Assembly (NCBI RefSeq): GCF_000306235.2
Contig: NZ_AKWZ02000011.1
Coordinates: 1-64,000 of the forward strand
Reading direction: 5' to 3'
DNA from: Leptospira fainei serovar Hurstbridge str. BUT 6
Lineage (GTDB): Bacteria; Spirochaetota; Leptospiria; Leptospirales; Leptospiraceae
Length of the DNA: 64,000 nt
Shown: positions 6,216 through 13,165 of the stretch, piece by piece
How positions within the stretch are numbered: the stretch's first letter is position 1
How the letters are laid out: each line of letters starts with the position of its first letter
Notes under the pieces: generated by a model
What the model was told of the DNA's origin: nothing
Databases searched by the model: none
What the model saw: only the letters and a program-made list of their open reading frames with translations
Made by a program: the position numbers and the translations under genes

Positions 6216-6497
6216 ATGGAGTTTGAGTGGGATTCTGCCAAAAACGATGAGAACCTACGAAAACATGGTTTAGATTTTTTCGAAGGCCAACGAGCATTTT
6301 TAGACCCCAAGCGTGTAATATCAATTGATATGGCTTATTCATCTGAAAATGAAAAGAGATACTTTTGTTTTGGATTAGTTGATTTGTTCGTAGCAACTAT
6401 AAGATTTACATATAGAAATGATAAAATCCGGATCTTTGGAGCAGGATACTGGAGAGAGGGTAAGAAAATTTATGAAAAAGAAAATAAAATACACTGA
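6216..6497 (+). CDS. brnT: BrnT-type ribonuclease toxin, second copy
   Basis: A 93-residue BrnT protein. The N-terminal signature FEWDSAKNDENLRKHGLDFFEG is clear. The C-terminal block is more divergent than in the copy at 5486: IRIFGAGYWREGKKIYEK stands where ISARxAT is usual, so it is a distant paralogue and not a recent duplicate. It overlaps the antitoxin gene by 26 bp. The gene lies in the normal cassette direction between attC 6 and attC 7. Confidence 0.85.
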   Translation: MEFEWDSAKNDENLRKHGLDFFEGQRAFLDPKRVISIDMAYSSENEKRYFCFGLVDLFVATIRFTYRNDKIRIFGAGYWREGKKIYEKENKIH

Positions 6498-6723
6498 CGC
6501 ACCGTCTTTGATTTCTTCGTCCATAAAGTCTTCAATGGTTGTTGATGACTTTTTGCCGCCTCCTAATAAGCTTATCTTAAAAGAAGAAAATTCAAAAGTA
6601 ACGATTACTCTCAGTAAAAAGAGTATTTCATTCTTCAAAGATCAATCAAAGAAATCAGGAATTCCATATCAAACGATGATTAAGAAAGTCTTAGATTTAT
6701 ATACTGATCACTATGCTAAGTAA
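6472..6723 (+). CDS. brnA: BrnA-type antitoxin, second copy
   Basis: An 83-residue antitoxin. The C-terminal part has the ribbon-helix-helix pattern: SKVTITLSKKSISFFKDQSKK, then SGIPYQTMIKKVLDLYTDHYAK, parallel to the first BrnA (TGIPYQNLINLYL). The start at 6472 (MKKKIKYTDAP) is preferred over an in-frame ATG at 6418, because the earlier one would overlap brnT by 80 bp and lacks a ribosome-binding site. Ends 66 bp before attC 7. Confidence 0.82.
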   Translation: MKKKIKYTDAPSLISSSIKSSMVVDDFLPPPNKLILKEENSKVTITLSKKSISFFKDQSKKSGIPYQTMIKKVLDLYTDHYAK

Positions 6724-6744
6724 CAGGAAATTACTAACCTTGCT

Positions 6745-6756
6745 GCCATCCTTGGC
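6745..6756. repeat. Degenerate TCCT-loop hairpin before attC 7
   Basis: Only a 4-bp stem, GCCA / TGGC, around TCCT, between brnA and attC 7. It is kept because it repeats the loop and closing base pairs of the better elements. Confidence 0.4.
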
Positions 6757-6786
6757 TTGATTTTTAACTCTTTAGGCACGGGACCG

Positions 6787-6942
6787 TCGGCTAACTAAAA
6801 ATTGTCGCAGCGCTTCGGGATTGCTTACGCAACCCAGGCTTGGCCTTCGGCACATTTCGCTTTGTCACTCGTCTTGCAAAGCAAGCCTCGCGCTAAGTCC
6901 TTCGGACGCGCGGAACTTCGACAATTATCTATCGTTAACCGC
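6787..6942 (+). repeat. attC recombination site 7
   Basis: Left core GGCTAAC (6789-6795), right core GTTAACC (6934-6940). The central tract ttcgctttgtcactcgtctt matches sites 4 and 5, while the right arm (cggaacttcgacaattatctatc) matches site 3, so it has a mosaic look. Confidence 0.9.
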
Positions 6943-6974
6943 AAGTTTTGGGCCCAACTCTCGGTAGACGGATA

Positions 6975-6992
6975 GCGAGCCTCCATGCTCGC
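6975..6992. repeat. Short hairpin after attC 7
   Basis: 6-bp stem GCGAGC / GCTCGC around CTCCAT. It is the same length as the element at 6076 with compensating stem changes, and the flanks atAGCG and CGCGCTtcaag also match. Confidence 0.6.
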
Positions 6993-7006
6993 GCTTCAAG
7001 GAAAAA

Positions 7007-7117
7007 ATGCAAGATTACGAAAAATTAGAAATCAGTGAAGCCGTTTCGAAAATAAACAAATCAATATTTCTACCGGATATTCAGCGAGACTTTGTATGGA
7101 AGCCGATAACGTCCTAA
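7007..7117 (+). pseudogene. 5' fragment of a DUF262 (GmrSD-like) gene cut by an IS
   Basis: The first 35 codons of a gene starting MQDYEKLEISEAVSKINKS and continuing FLPDIQRDFVWKP. The LPxIQRxFVW block is the N-terminal signature of DUF262 proteins, including GmrS and the BrxR/DndB-like defence nucleases, where it is part of the DGQQR-type NTPase/nuclease fold. The frame runs into the left end of the IS256-family element at 7111 and stops at 7117. The remainder is not found on the other side of the element, so the IS insertion was followed by a deletion. A GCTTCAAGGA ribosome-binding region precedes the ATG. This was probably a phage-defence cassette that has been lost. Confidence 0.75.
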
Positions 7118-8461
7118 ATATTTCGCACATTTAAAGATCTAAAGAAAGGCTCTCCTTGCCAATTGAGATTGCGACCAAACAAATTTCAAAAGAGGAGAAC
7201 TCCCCAATGAGGGCAGAAGAAGATAAAAGCCACCTGAAAGTGATCCAAGTGGATGAGACCTCAACTCAAGAAGGACTTGAACGAGCTCGTAAGAGGTTCA
7301 GTAGAAGAAACCCTGAACGCTCTTTTAGATGAAGAGGCGGATAAACTTTGTCAAGCTTCGAAGTATGAAAGAAGCCCGGATCGAGTTGATACACGAGCAG
7401 GTTCTTACAATAGAAACTTCGAAACAAAAGCCGGAAAAGTAAAGTTAAAAGTTCCGAAACTTAGAACAATTCCGTTTGAGTCGGCTATTATCGAAAGATA
7501 CAAACGTCGGGAGAGTTCGGTAGAGGAAGTTCTCATGGAAATGTATCTAGGGTATCTGTTCGGAGGGTTGAAGACATTACGGAAACACTCTAGGGAACCA
7601 AGGTTTCTCCTTCTACGATTAGCAAACTCAACCAGAAAGTCTTTGTTCAAGCTGACGAATGGAGGATTCGTCAGCTTACCGATGAATATCCTTATGTTTA
7701 ATTGGATGGATTATATCTCAAGAAATCTAGGGGAGGCGAAGTTCGCAACGTAGCGATTCTAATCGCTATAGGAGTCAACTCTGAAGGCTACAGAGAGGTT
7801 TTAGGCTCCATGGAGAAGGAGCCAGGAAGATAAGGACAGTTGGTAGGCTTTCTTGAAGCATCTAAAGGATTGAGGACTGAAAGGAGTGAACTTAATAATC
7901 TCCGATAAATGTTTAGGTTTAGTGGAATCGCTTCCTTACTTCTTTCCGGAATCCAAGTGACAAAGATGTGTAGTTCATTTCTATAGAAACGTATTTGGAA
8001 CGGCTCCGAGAGGATCGTTTAAAGTTATTTCTCAAATGTTAAAGGCAATCCATTCTCAAGAGAACAAAGGCGAGTCTTTGAAGAAAGCTAACTTTGTCGT
8101 AGAACGATTAACGGAAATGAAATTAAAGGAAGCGGCTAAAGTAGTTTAGAATGGAATCGAGGAAACTTTAGTCTACATGGACTTTCCTTCCGAACATTGG
8201 AGAAAGATACGAACAAATAATCCTTTGGAACGAATCATCAAAGAAATCGAGAGGAGAACCAAGGTTGTCGGAGCTTTCCCGGATGGCAAGTCCGCTCTAA
8301 TGTTGGCAACCGCTCGCCTCAGGCATGTTGCCTCCACAAAATGGGGAACCAAAAAGTATGTTGACATGAAGAAGTTAAAAGAGTTAAAAATTTCAAAGCT
8401 CACGGCTTAACGGTCATTGAGAGCCTTATCTGAAATTCTAATTGTGCGAAACTTTCAGGAC
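7111..8461 (+). mobile_element. Decayed IS256-family element
   Basis: Terminal repeats GTCCTAAATATTTCGCACA at the left and the complement of TTGTGCGAAACTTTCAGGAC at the right agree at about 16 of 20 positions. No 8-9 bp target duplication is present (ccgataac on the left, actatccc on the right), so sequence next to the element has been deleted. The left neighbour is a DUF262 gene start and the right neighbour is the right half of an attC site. Confidence 0.85.
7207..8410 (+). pseudogene. Broken IS256-family (Mutator) transposase
   Basis: The gene is spread over several frames. From 7253 the frame reads LNALLDEEADKLCQASKYER, DTRAGSYNRNFETKAGKVKL, VPKLRTIPFESAIIERYKRR and ESSVEEVLMEMYLG, the classic N-terminal half of a Mutator-type transposase. 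It then loses frame after about codon 105, and another frame picks up GEVRNVAI and IGVNSEGYREVLG with in-frame stops. The C-terminus is intact at 8177-8410 (NPLERIIKEIERRTKVVGAFPDGKSALML). At least three frameshifts and several stops mean it is not functional. Confidence 0.9.
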
Positions 8462-8469
8462 ACTATCCC

Positions 8470-8517
8470 AGTGCTTTCGCACTCGCGAAACGTCGTCAAG
8501 CCCTGTTCATTAGCCGA
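8470..8517 (+). repeat. Right-half remnant of attC site 8
   Basis: gtgctttcgcactcgcgaaacg and gtcaagccctgttcattagcc match the right arms of sites 4 and 5. The right core reads ATTAGCC where GTTAGCC is expected, so it may be unable to recombine. The left half was removed by the IS256-associated deletion. Confidence 0.75.
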
Positions 8518-8532
8518 AATGGCGCGCAAGGA

Positions 8533-8554
8533 CGGCCGCCATCCGTGGCGGCCG
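8533..8554. repeat. Short hairpin with TCCG loop after attC 8
   Basis: Perfect 9-bp stem CGGCCGCCA / TGGCGGCCG around TCCG, 16 bp after the attC remnant and 47 bp before the AIPR gene. It has the longest stem of the set. Confidence 0.75.
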
Positions 8555-8600
8555 GTCTCCGTACTTCGCGATCACTGAATCAAACCACGGGAGAAACAAC

Positions 8601-10367
8601 ATGTTTGAAAAGATTGTCACAGAAATAAAGGAACCCTTCTACCAACAACATTTTGCCAATGATGGGCAGCGGTTTGTCGCTTGGTATTTGAGGAACGTAC
8701 ACTTGCGGGACATGAATGAGACGCGGGACGATATCACGGACGGGGCGGACGATAAACAGATAGACGCCATTGTTATTGATGATGAACGCTCCACCGTCGT
8801 GGTTATTCAAGGGAAGTTCATTGGTGAAAAAGCCGTGAACGCCGAACCCCTTCGCGAGGTACTCTCTTCATGGGTGCAGCTAAGAAATCTTGTTCGGCTC
8901 CAGGAAGTCGCTAACGCGAAACTAAAACGCAAGCTGAGCGAAGTCGCGGCAGTGCTGGAAGACGAATACGAAATTGCTTTTGAGCTTTTGACAACGGGTG
9001 AACTCACGTCAGCCGCCAAGGATGATCTCGCCACGTTTCAGAAAGAGCTCGCCGAAATTGCAGAAAATGAAGACTTCGTTTGCTCTATTTCAGTAGTCGA
9101 TCAAGATGAAATCAAACGCCGTCATGACATTGCGCTTGAGGCGGACAATCCACAAATCCATCACACTATAGGGCTCGCACATGTCCAGCATATGCAGTTA
9201 GAGATTGCAGGGAGCAAGGTCGTAATTGGCGCACTGCCACTGAAAGACTGCGTAGCTTTTCCTGGAATCAAGGATGGCACCCTTTTTCAAAAAAACGTGC
9301 GTCAGAGCCTGGGATTGAACAATTCCGTAAACAAGGGAATTCGAAACACTATATACGGAGATAAGTACAAGGACTTCTTCTTTTTCCACAATGGCGTGAC
9401 TGCTATATGCAACAAAATAGAGATGATCGGTCCGCAGAAGGCGACGATGCGGCTGCATGGTCTCAGTATTGTTAATGGTTGCCAATCACTCAATACAATC
9501 CTCAGTTGCAGCGAGAAAGTAAAAACTTTGGATGATACATTCATTCTCTTTCGTTTCTACGAAATTCCACAGCGAGAGCGAGCCGACCGCATTAGTATAA
9601 ACACCAATTCGCAAAGCGCCGTGAAACCGCGTGACCTACGCAGCAATGATCGGAGAGTCGTGGCTTTCAAGCGCGCCTTTGAGCAAAAGTATCCGACCGG
9701 TTTCTTTATCTCGAAGCGCGGTGAATCCGCACCGGCCGAAAAAGATAAACGCTATGTTCTTGATCTAGCTGACATGGCAAAGTCTCTTATTTCCTGGCAT
9801 TCCCAACGGCCCAACTCAGCCCATAGCGAAACCAAGCTTTTCGATAAGTATTTCGAACAATTGTTCCGCCGGGAATACAAGCCCGAAGACGCACAAGCGT
9901 TAAATATGTGGATGCAACAAGTAATGAAAACGTGGGAACCGGCGAATCCGCTAAACTTCAATGAGAGCCTTTTGGCAATGAAAGCTTACGCCCCTGCCCA
10001 CCATCTTTACGCCATTTCAATGTGCTTTGGCATTTCCAGCAACGCGCCAGAGCGCGTTGCTCCACCGAGCCACTGTTATGCCGTGGCCGCAAGCAATCAG
10101 CTTGTTGATGAGATTGTCAAAATCGCGGGCATCAGTATCAACATGGCGCTCGAAGCAGCCGCGAATGAACCGCAGCCTATAAATCGCGTTTTCAGTCCAC
10201 AAAACTGGATCAAGGCAAAGACATGCCTTGCCGGAATCAACTTCGCAATCAGAAACTATTTCCAAATGCTGCCGATGATGCCTGGAGGCGCAGATATCAA
10301 AACAAGGCTCAACGCCGCGCTCGTTCTCGATTCCGCTACTTTCGAATATCGGTGGGCTGCCGATTAA
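8601..10367 (+). CDS. AIPR-family abortive-infection phage-resistance protein
   Basis: A 588-residue protein of the AIPR family (abortive infection, phage resistance). The N-terminal region has a nuclease-like motif, DKQIDAIVIDDERSTVVVIQGKF (about residues 54-76), which has the D-x(n)-QxK form of Mrr/PD-(D/E)xK restriction enzymes. The AIPR core follows: NVRQSLGLNNSVNKGIRNT (about 234), FFFHNGVTAICNKIE (about 258), LSIVNGCQSLNTIL (about 287) and RISINTNSQSAVKPRDLRSND (about 329). The length suits a complete protein. Base composition is clearly richer in G+C than in the flanking TA cassettes, which suggests an origin in another phylum. GGGAGA lies 8 bp before the ATG. It sits alone between attC 8 and attC 9. 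AIPR proteins are linked to phage defence; the target here is unknown. Confidence 0.85.
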   Translation: MFEKIVTEIKEPFYQQHFANDGQRFVAWYLRNVHLRDMNETRDDITDGADDKQIDAIVIDDERSTVVVIQGKFIGEKAVNAEPLREVLSSWVQLRNLVRLQEVANAKLKRKLSEVAAVLEDEYEIAFELLTTGELTSAAKDDLATFQKELAEIAENEDFVCSISVVDQDEIKRRHDIALEADNPQIHHTIGLAHVQHMQLEIAGSKVVIGALPLKDCVAFPGIKDGTLFQKNVRQSLGLNNSVNKGIRNTIYGDKYKDFFFFHNGVTAICNKIEMIGPQKATMRLHGLSIVNGCQSLNTILSCSEKVKTLDDTFILFRFYEIPQRERADRISINTNSQSAVKPRDLRSNDRRVVAFKRAFEQKYPTGFFISKRGESAPAEKDKRYVLDLADMAKSLISWHSQRPNSAHSETKLFDKYFEQLFRREYKPEDAQALNMWMQQVMKTWEPANPLNFNESLLAMKAYAPAHHLYAISMCFGISSNAPERVAPPSHCYAVAASNQLVDEIVKIAGISINMALEAAANEPQPINRVFSPQNWIKAKTCLAGINFAIRNYFQMLPMMPGGADIKTRLNAALVLDSATFEYRWAAD

Positions 10368-10410
10368 AGTACCTCCGCCATCCGTGGGCTCCGGCACCCG
10401 GCGCGTCACT

Positions 10411-10658
10411 TCGGCTAACTCGCGTTAACCGTTAGGCTCCTTGGCTGCGCCTCCGGCTCCGCTATGGTGCTCAGCCGCCCGTTTCTCTCGCGAATCATTC
10501 CGGCTTTGCCTGTCTTCGGCCGGCACGCCTCCATTCATATTCGCTCATGCGGACGCGCGCAAATGGGGTTTAAGGCGGGATTAAATGCGCGCGCCGCACC
10601 GAACTTCGGGCACATGCTCGCTTCGCTCGCACGTCGGTTAGCTCACCACGTTATGCGG
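10411..10658 (+). repeat. Atypical or composite attC site 9
   Basis: At the left are GGCTAAC (10413-10419), GTTAACC (10424-10430) and GTTAGGC (10431-10437) in close succession. At the right is GTTAGCT (10637-10643) followed by GTTATGC (10650-10656). The roughly 245 bp between the outer cores are GC-rich and share little with the other sites beyond ccgaacttcggg and ctcgcttcgctcgc. It is either a different, longer attC type that arrived with the AIPR gene or two sites fused end to end. The short ORF inside it is not a gene. Confidence 0.55.
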
Positions 10659-10692
10659 ACAGTTTGGCTAATCTTACTATGAAAATAAAGAG

Positions 10693-10721
10693 TTGATAAT
10701 GTAACCTATAGGGTTACATTT
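10693..10721 (+). promoter_or_regulatory. Operator and probable promoter of the second HigBA operon
   Basis: A perfect inverted repeat ATGTAACC (10699-10706) / GGTTACAT (10712-10719) with a 5-bp centre, preceded by TTGATA (10693-10698). The repeat fills the promoter spacer, a position suited to repression by HigA. The inferred TTG start of higB is at 10728, 35 bp from the -35 box, the same geometry as in the other TA cassettes. Confidence 0.55.
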
Positions 10722-10727
10722 GTAACA

Positions 10728-11004
10728 TTGATTATTTCCTTTAAACATAAGGGTCTTGAACATTTTTTGAGACGGGCAGTAAGAAAGAATACAAGCCGAT
10801 CATGCGAGTAAATTGGCGAGACATCTAGATCGATTAGATTCATCTACTTCGCCGAAAGACATGAATTTGCCCGCCTACAGGCTGCATCCTCTTAAGGGAC
10901 AAGAAAAGGGTAGGTGGTCAGTATGGGTAAATGGAAATTGCCGCCTTACTTTTGAATTTGAAGGCGAAAATGCTATACTGGTTGATTATGAGGACTATCA
11001 CTGA
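10728..11004 (+). pseudogene. higB: HigB toxin gene with a one-base frameshift
   Basis: Reading from TTG at 10728 gives MIISFKHKGLEHFFETGSKKE, a normal HigB N-terminus. Near 10789 the frame is lost, and the continuation IQADHASKLARHLDRLDS, then YRLHPLKGQEKGRWSVWVNG and NCRLTFEFEGENAILVDYEDYH, lies in the next frame. Adding one A after GAA (at gaa-tacaag) would restore a complete protein of about 92 residues. The 63-residue frame beginning at a TTG at 10813 would lack the first third of the fold, so the toxin is probably inactive. A sequencing error at this spot cannot be excluded. Confidence 0.8.
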
Positions 11005-11015
11005 GGAAAAACTTT

Positions 11016-11303
11016 ATGAATAAGAGAAGGCCAACTCATCCCGGTGAGATTCTATTAGAAGATGTAATAAAGCCTTTGGGATTAACGATTACTGAGACTG
11101 CAAAAAATTTAGGTGTGTCTCGTAAAACTCTATCAGAAATAGTGAATGGAAAAAGTCCAGTTACGCCTGAAATGGCTGTTAGAATTGCCATTGCTACGAA
11201 TACTTCAGCTGAGAGTTGGCTAAATATGCAGACAAAGTTAGATTTATGGGCTGCAATGCAGGAAAAACCTAAAAATATAATTAAATTTCCAATTTCGGCA
11301 TAG
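11016..11303 (+). CDS. higA: HigA-type antitoxin, second copy
   Basis: A 95-residue XRE-type antitoxin with the signature RRPTHPGEILLEDVIKPLGL and the helix-turn-helix TETAKNLGVSRKTLSEIVNG, then TPEMAVRIAIATNTSAESWL. It is quite different from the HigA at 669, so the two pairs were acquired separately. GAGGAAAAAC precedes the ATG, 11 bp after higB. Because the partner toxin is frameshifted, this may now be an orphan antitoxin that can still repress the promoter at 10693-10721. attC 10 follows. Confidence 0.9.
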   Translation: MNKRRPTHPGEILLEDVIKPLGLTITETAKNLGVSRKTLSEIVNGKSPVTPEMAVRIAIATNTSAESWLNMQTKLDLWAAMQEKPKNIIKFPISA

Positions 11304-11324
11304 CAACTTTCTTCAAGGGCCACC

Positions 11325-11467
11325 AGCGCATAACTACGCAGCCTCCGCTACGCTCGGGATCGCTTCAGGCTTCGCCGAATTCTGCTTTGCCACTCGCCTT
11401 GCAAAGCAAGTCTTGTTCCAAGTGCTTCGGACGCGCAGAACGTCGGAACCGCTCTTTCGTTATGCTC
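11325..11467 (+). repeat. attC recombination site 10
   Basis: Left core GCATAAC (11328-11334), right core GTTATGC (11459-11465). It resembles sites 1 and 2 (tacgcagcctccg, ggcttcgccgaattctgctttg), but part of the left arm is shorter, giving about 140 bp. Confidence 0.85.
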
Positions 11468-11624
11468 AATTCAAAAAATATTTTTCTAAATGAAAAATGA
11501 GAATAAGCTTTATTAAAAATGGATAGATTTGGTTTTTTCTTTTACTCTAGAACGGGATAATCTTTTGTTTTCTTTCGCTACACGACAGGAAGCGATTTAT
11601 TTACAAATTTTTAAGGAAAATGTT

Positions 11625-12191
11625 ATGAGAAAATTAATAATGTGGAATGTAATCACCTTAGACGGATATTTTGAAGGTGAGAAAAACTGGGACTTAAGCT
11701 TTCATGAACTTGTTTGGAGCAAAGAGCTTGAGGAACTCAGCCTAACTCAGTTGAATTCAGCCGACATGCTTGTATTTGGTGCGACAACATACAAAGGTAT
11801 GGCAGACTACTGGACAAAGGCGGGAGAAGAGGAAGGAGAAATAGCCAAATTGATGAATGAGATTCGAAAGGTCGTCTGTTCATCAACGCTCAAAACTGCC
11901 GACTGGAACAATACGATAGTTGTAAAAGATGCAGTAGCTGAAATTTCTAATTTGAAACACCAAGGCAATGGAGATATGTTTGTGTTCGGTAGCGGTAACC
12001 TTTCCGAATCTTTAATAAAAGCAGATCTATTTGAAGAGTTTCGCTTATGCATTGCACCAGTATTTTTAGGGGATGGGAGACGTTTGTTTAATCAGGGAAT
12101 CCCCTATAAAAAACTCAAACAACTTGAGGCTCGTCCCCTTTCGACGGGCGGCATCATCGTTCGGTATGCTCCGGAGAAAGAATCGAGATAA
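11625..12191 (+). CDS. RibD_C / dihydrofolate-reductase-like reductase (cassette)
   Basis: A 188-residue protein of the YwjB/YyaP-like RibD C-terminal family, which has a dihydrofolate reductase fold and is assumed to bind NADPH. Visible landmarks are MRKLIMWNVITLDGYFEG, DMLVFGATTYKGMADYW (about residue 45), KVVCSSTLKTADWNN (about 83), GDMFVFGSGNLSESLI (about 112) and APVFLGDGRRLF (about 138). The ATG at 11625 is chosen over a longer reading because it starts at the conserved motif and has AAGGA upstream. The substrate is unknown for this family. It lies between attC 10 and attC 11. Confidence 0.88.
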   Translation: MRKLIMWNVITLDGYFEGEKNWDLSFHELVWSKELEELSLTQLNSADMLVFGATTYKGMADYWTKAGEEEGEIAKLMNEIRKVVCSSTLKTADWNNTIVVKDAVAEISNLKHQGNGDMFVFGSGNLSESLIKADLFEEFRLCIAPVFLGDGRRLFNQGIPYKKLKQLEARPLSTGGIIVRYAPEKESR

Positions 12192-12270
12192 TGAAAAGCA
12201 AAAAATAATTCTTTAAAAAACGAAATGGAAGAAAATAAAACGAAACCACTTGTCACGTAATTTTCGAACT

Positions 12271-12424
12271 GCGTTTAGATACGGCTCTGCCATTTCCCTT
12301 TGGGCTTGCTGCAACCCTCGCTTGTCCGTCGGCAAATCCGGCTTTGTCACTTCGTTCGCATTTACAAGTTCGCGCGAAGTCCTTCGGACACGCCGGATTT
12401 CGGCCAGTTTCGTTCGTTAGCACT
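12271..12424 (+). repeat. attC recombination site 11, left core degraded
   Basis: The right core GTTAGCA (12416-12422) is good. The left core reads GTTTAGA (12273-12279), not RYYYAAC. The body (ggcaaatccggctttgtcac, gtccttcggacacgcc) is typical. It is probably poorly active as a recombination site. Confidence 0.75.
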
Positions 12425-12505
12425 AAGCGCCGCGCAGTATTCGATAATCGAAAATTCGCTTAATTGATACTTGAACTTCTCTGTGCAAGCCATATAACTA
12501 GACCG

Positions 12506-13063
12506 ATGAGAAAAACTATTTTCGCAATCAATATTACCACTGATGGGTATTGTAGTCATACCGACATGATCGCTGACGAAGAGCTACATACGTATTTCAC
12601 CGATCTTTTGCGTACTGCAAGCCTCATCCTTTATGGTCGGATTACGTATCAGCTAATGGTGCCTTATTGGCCTGACATCGCCAAGCGCCGATCAGAAGCA
12701 GAATCAACGAATGAGTTCGCTCGAGTATTTGACTCGCTCGATAAGGTCTTATTCTCCACAACATTGAGAGATGTGGAAGACAGGAATACGAGACTTGCGC
12801 AGCGAAACATTGCAGAAGAGGTCCTTGCTTTGAAACAGCAGTCCGGAAAGGACATTTTCGTGGGCAGTTTGAGCATTGCGTCGCAGCTTTCGGAACGCAA
12901 TTTGATTGACGAGTATCGTTTCGTAGTTCATCCGGTTGTTGCTGGAAAAGGACCGCGGTTATTCGATACCGTGAGTTCGGAAAAGAGTCTCCGGTTGGAT
13001 TTTCTTGGTTCGAAAATTTTTCAATCTGGAGCCGTTGCTCTTCATTATGAAAAACATATGTGA
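12506..13063 (+). CDS. RibD_C / dihydrofolate-reductase-like reductase (cassette, second)
   Basis: A 185-residue member of the same fold family as the gene at 11625 but only distantly similar. Landmarks: [39 protein letters not shown] (about residue 38), [19 protein letters not shown] (about 76), [20 protein letters not shown] (about 114) and [15 protein letters not shown] (about 138). The ATG at 12506 begins the conserved motif; 14 upstream in-frame codons are judged untranslated. The gene is followed by a short eroded attC remnant, so it is taken as a cassette. Confidence 0.87.
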   Translation: MRKTIFAINITTDGYCSHTDMIADEELHTYFTDLLRTASLILYGRITYQLMVPYWPDIAKRRSEAESTNEFARVFDSLDKVLFSTTLRDVEDRNTRLAQRNIAEEVLALKQQSGKDIFVGSLSIASQLSERNLIDEYRFVVHPVVAGKGPRLFDTVSSEKSLRLDFLGSKIFQSGAVALHYEKHM

Positions 13064-13083
13064 GGAGAAATGGATTTCATAAG

Positions 13084-13125
13084 CTGGGCAGGAAGGCCGA
13101 ACTTCGGAGCCGCTCTATCGCAATT
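13084..13125 (+). repeat. Eroded right arm of an attC site
   Basis: ggaaggccgaacttcggagc and cgctctatcgcaattc match the right arm of attC 2 (gccgaacttcggagccgctctttcgttaac), but the core GTT has been lost. It separates the reductase at 12506 from the aminopeptidase gene. Confidence 0.6.
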
Positions 13126-13165
13126 CGTAAATGGTCTAAGAGAAAGAAAATAAATCGAGGTAGTT

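Noticed and set aside
9198..9544. Reverse frames inside the AIPR gene (also 10017-10409)
   Set aside because: Shadow frames of a long, well-supported coding sequence on the other strand.
1..13125. CRISPR array
   Set aside because: The repeats are 140-160 bp, imperfect and separated by genes, not 25-40 bp repeats with equal spacers.
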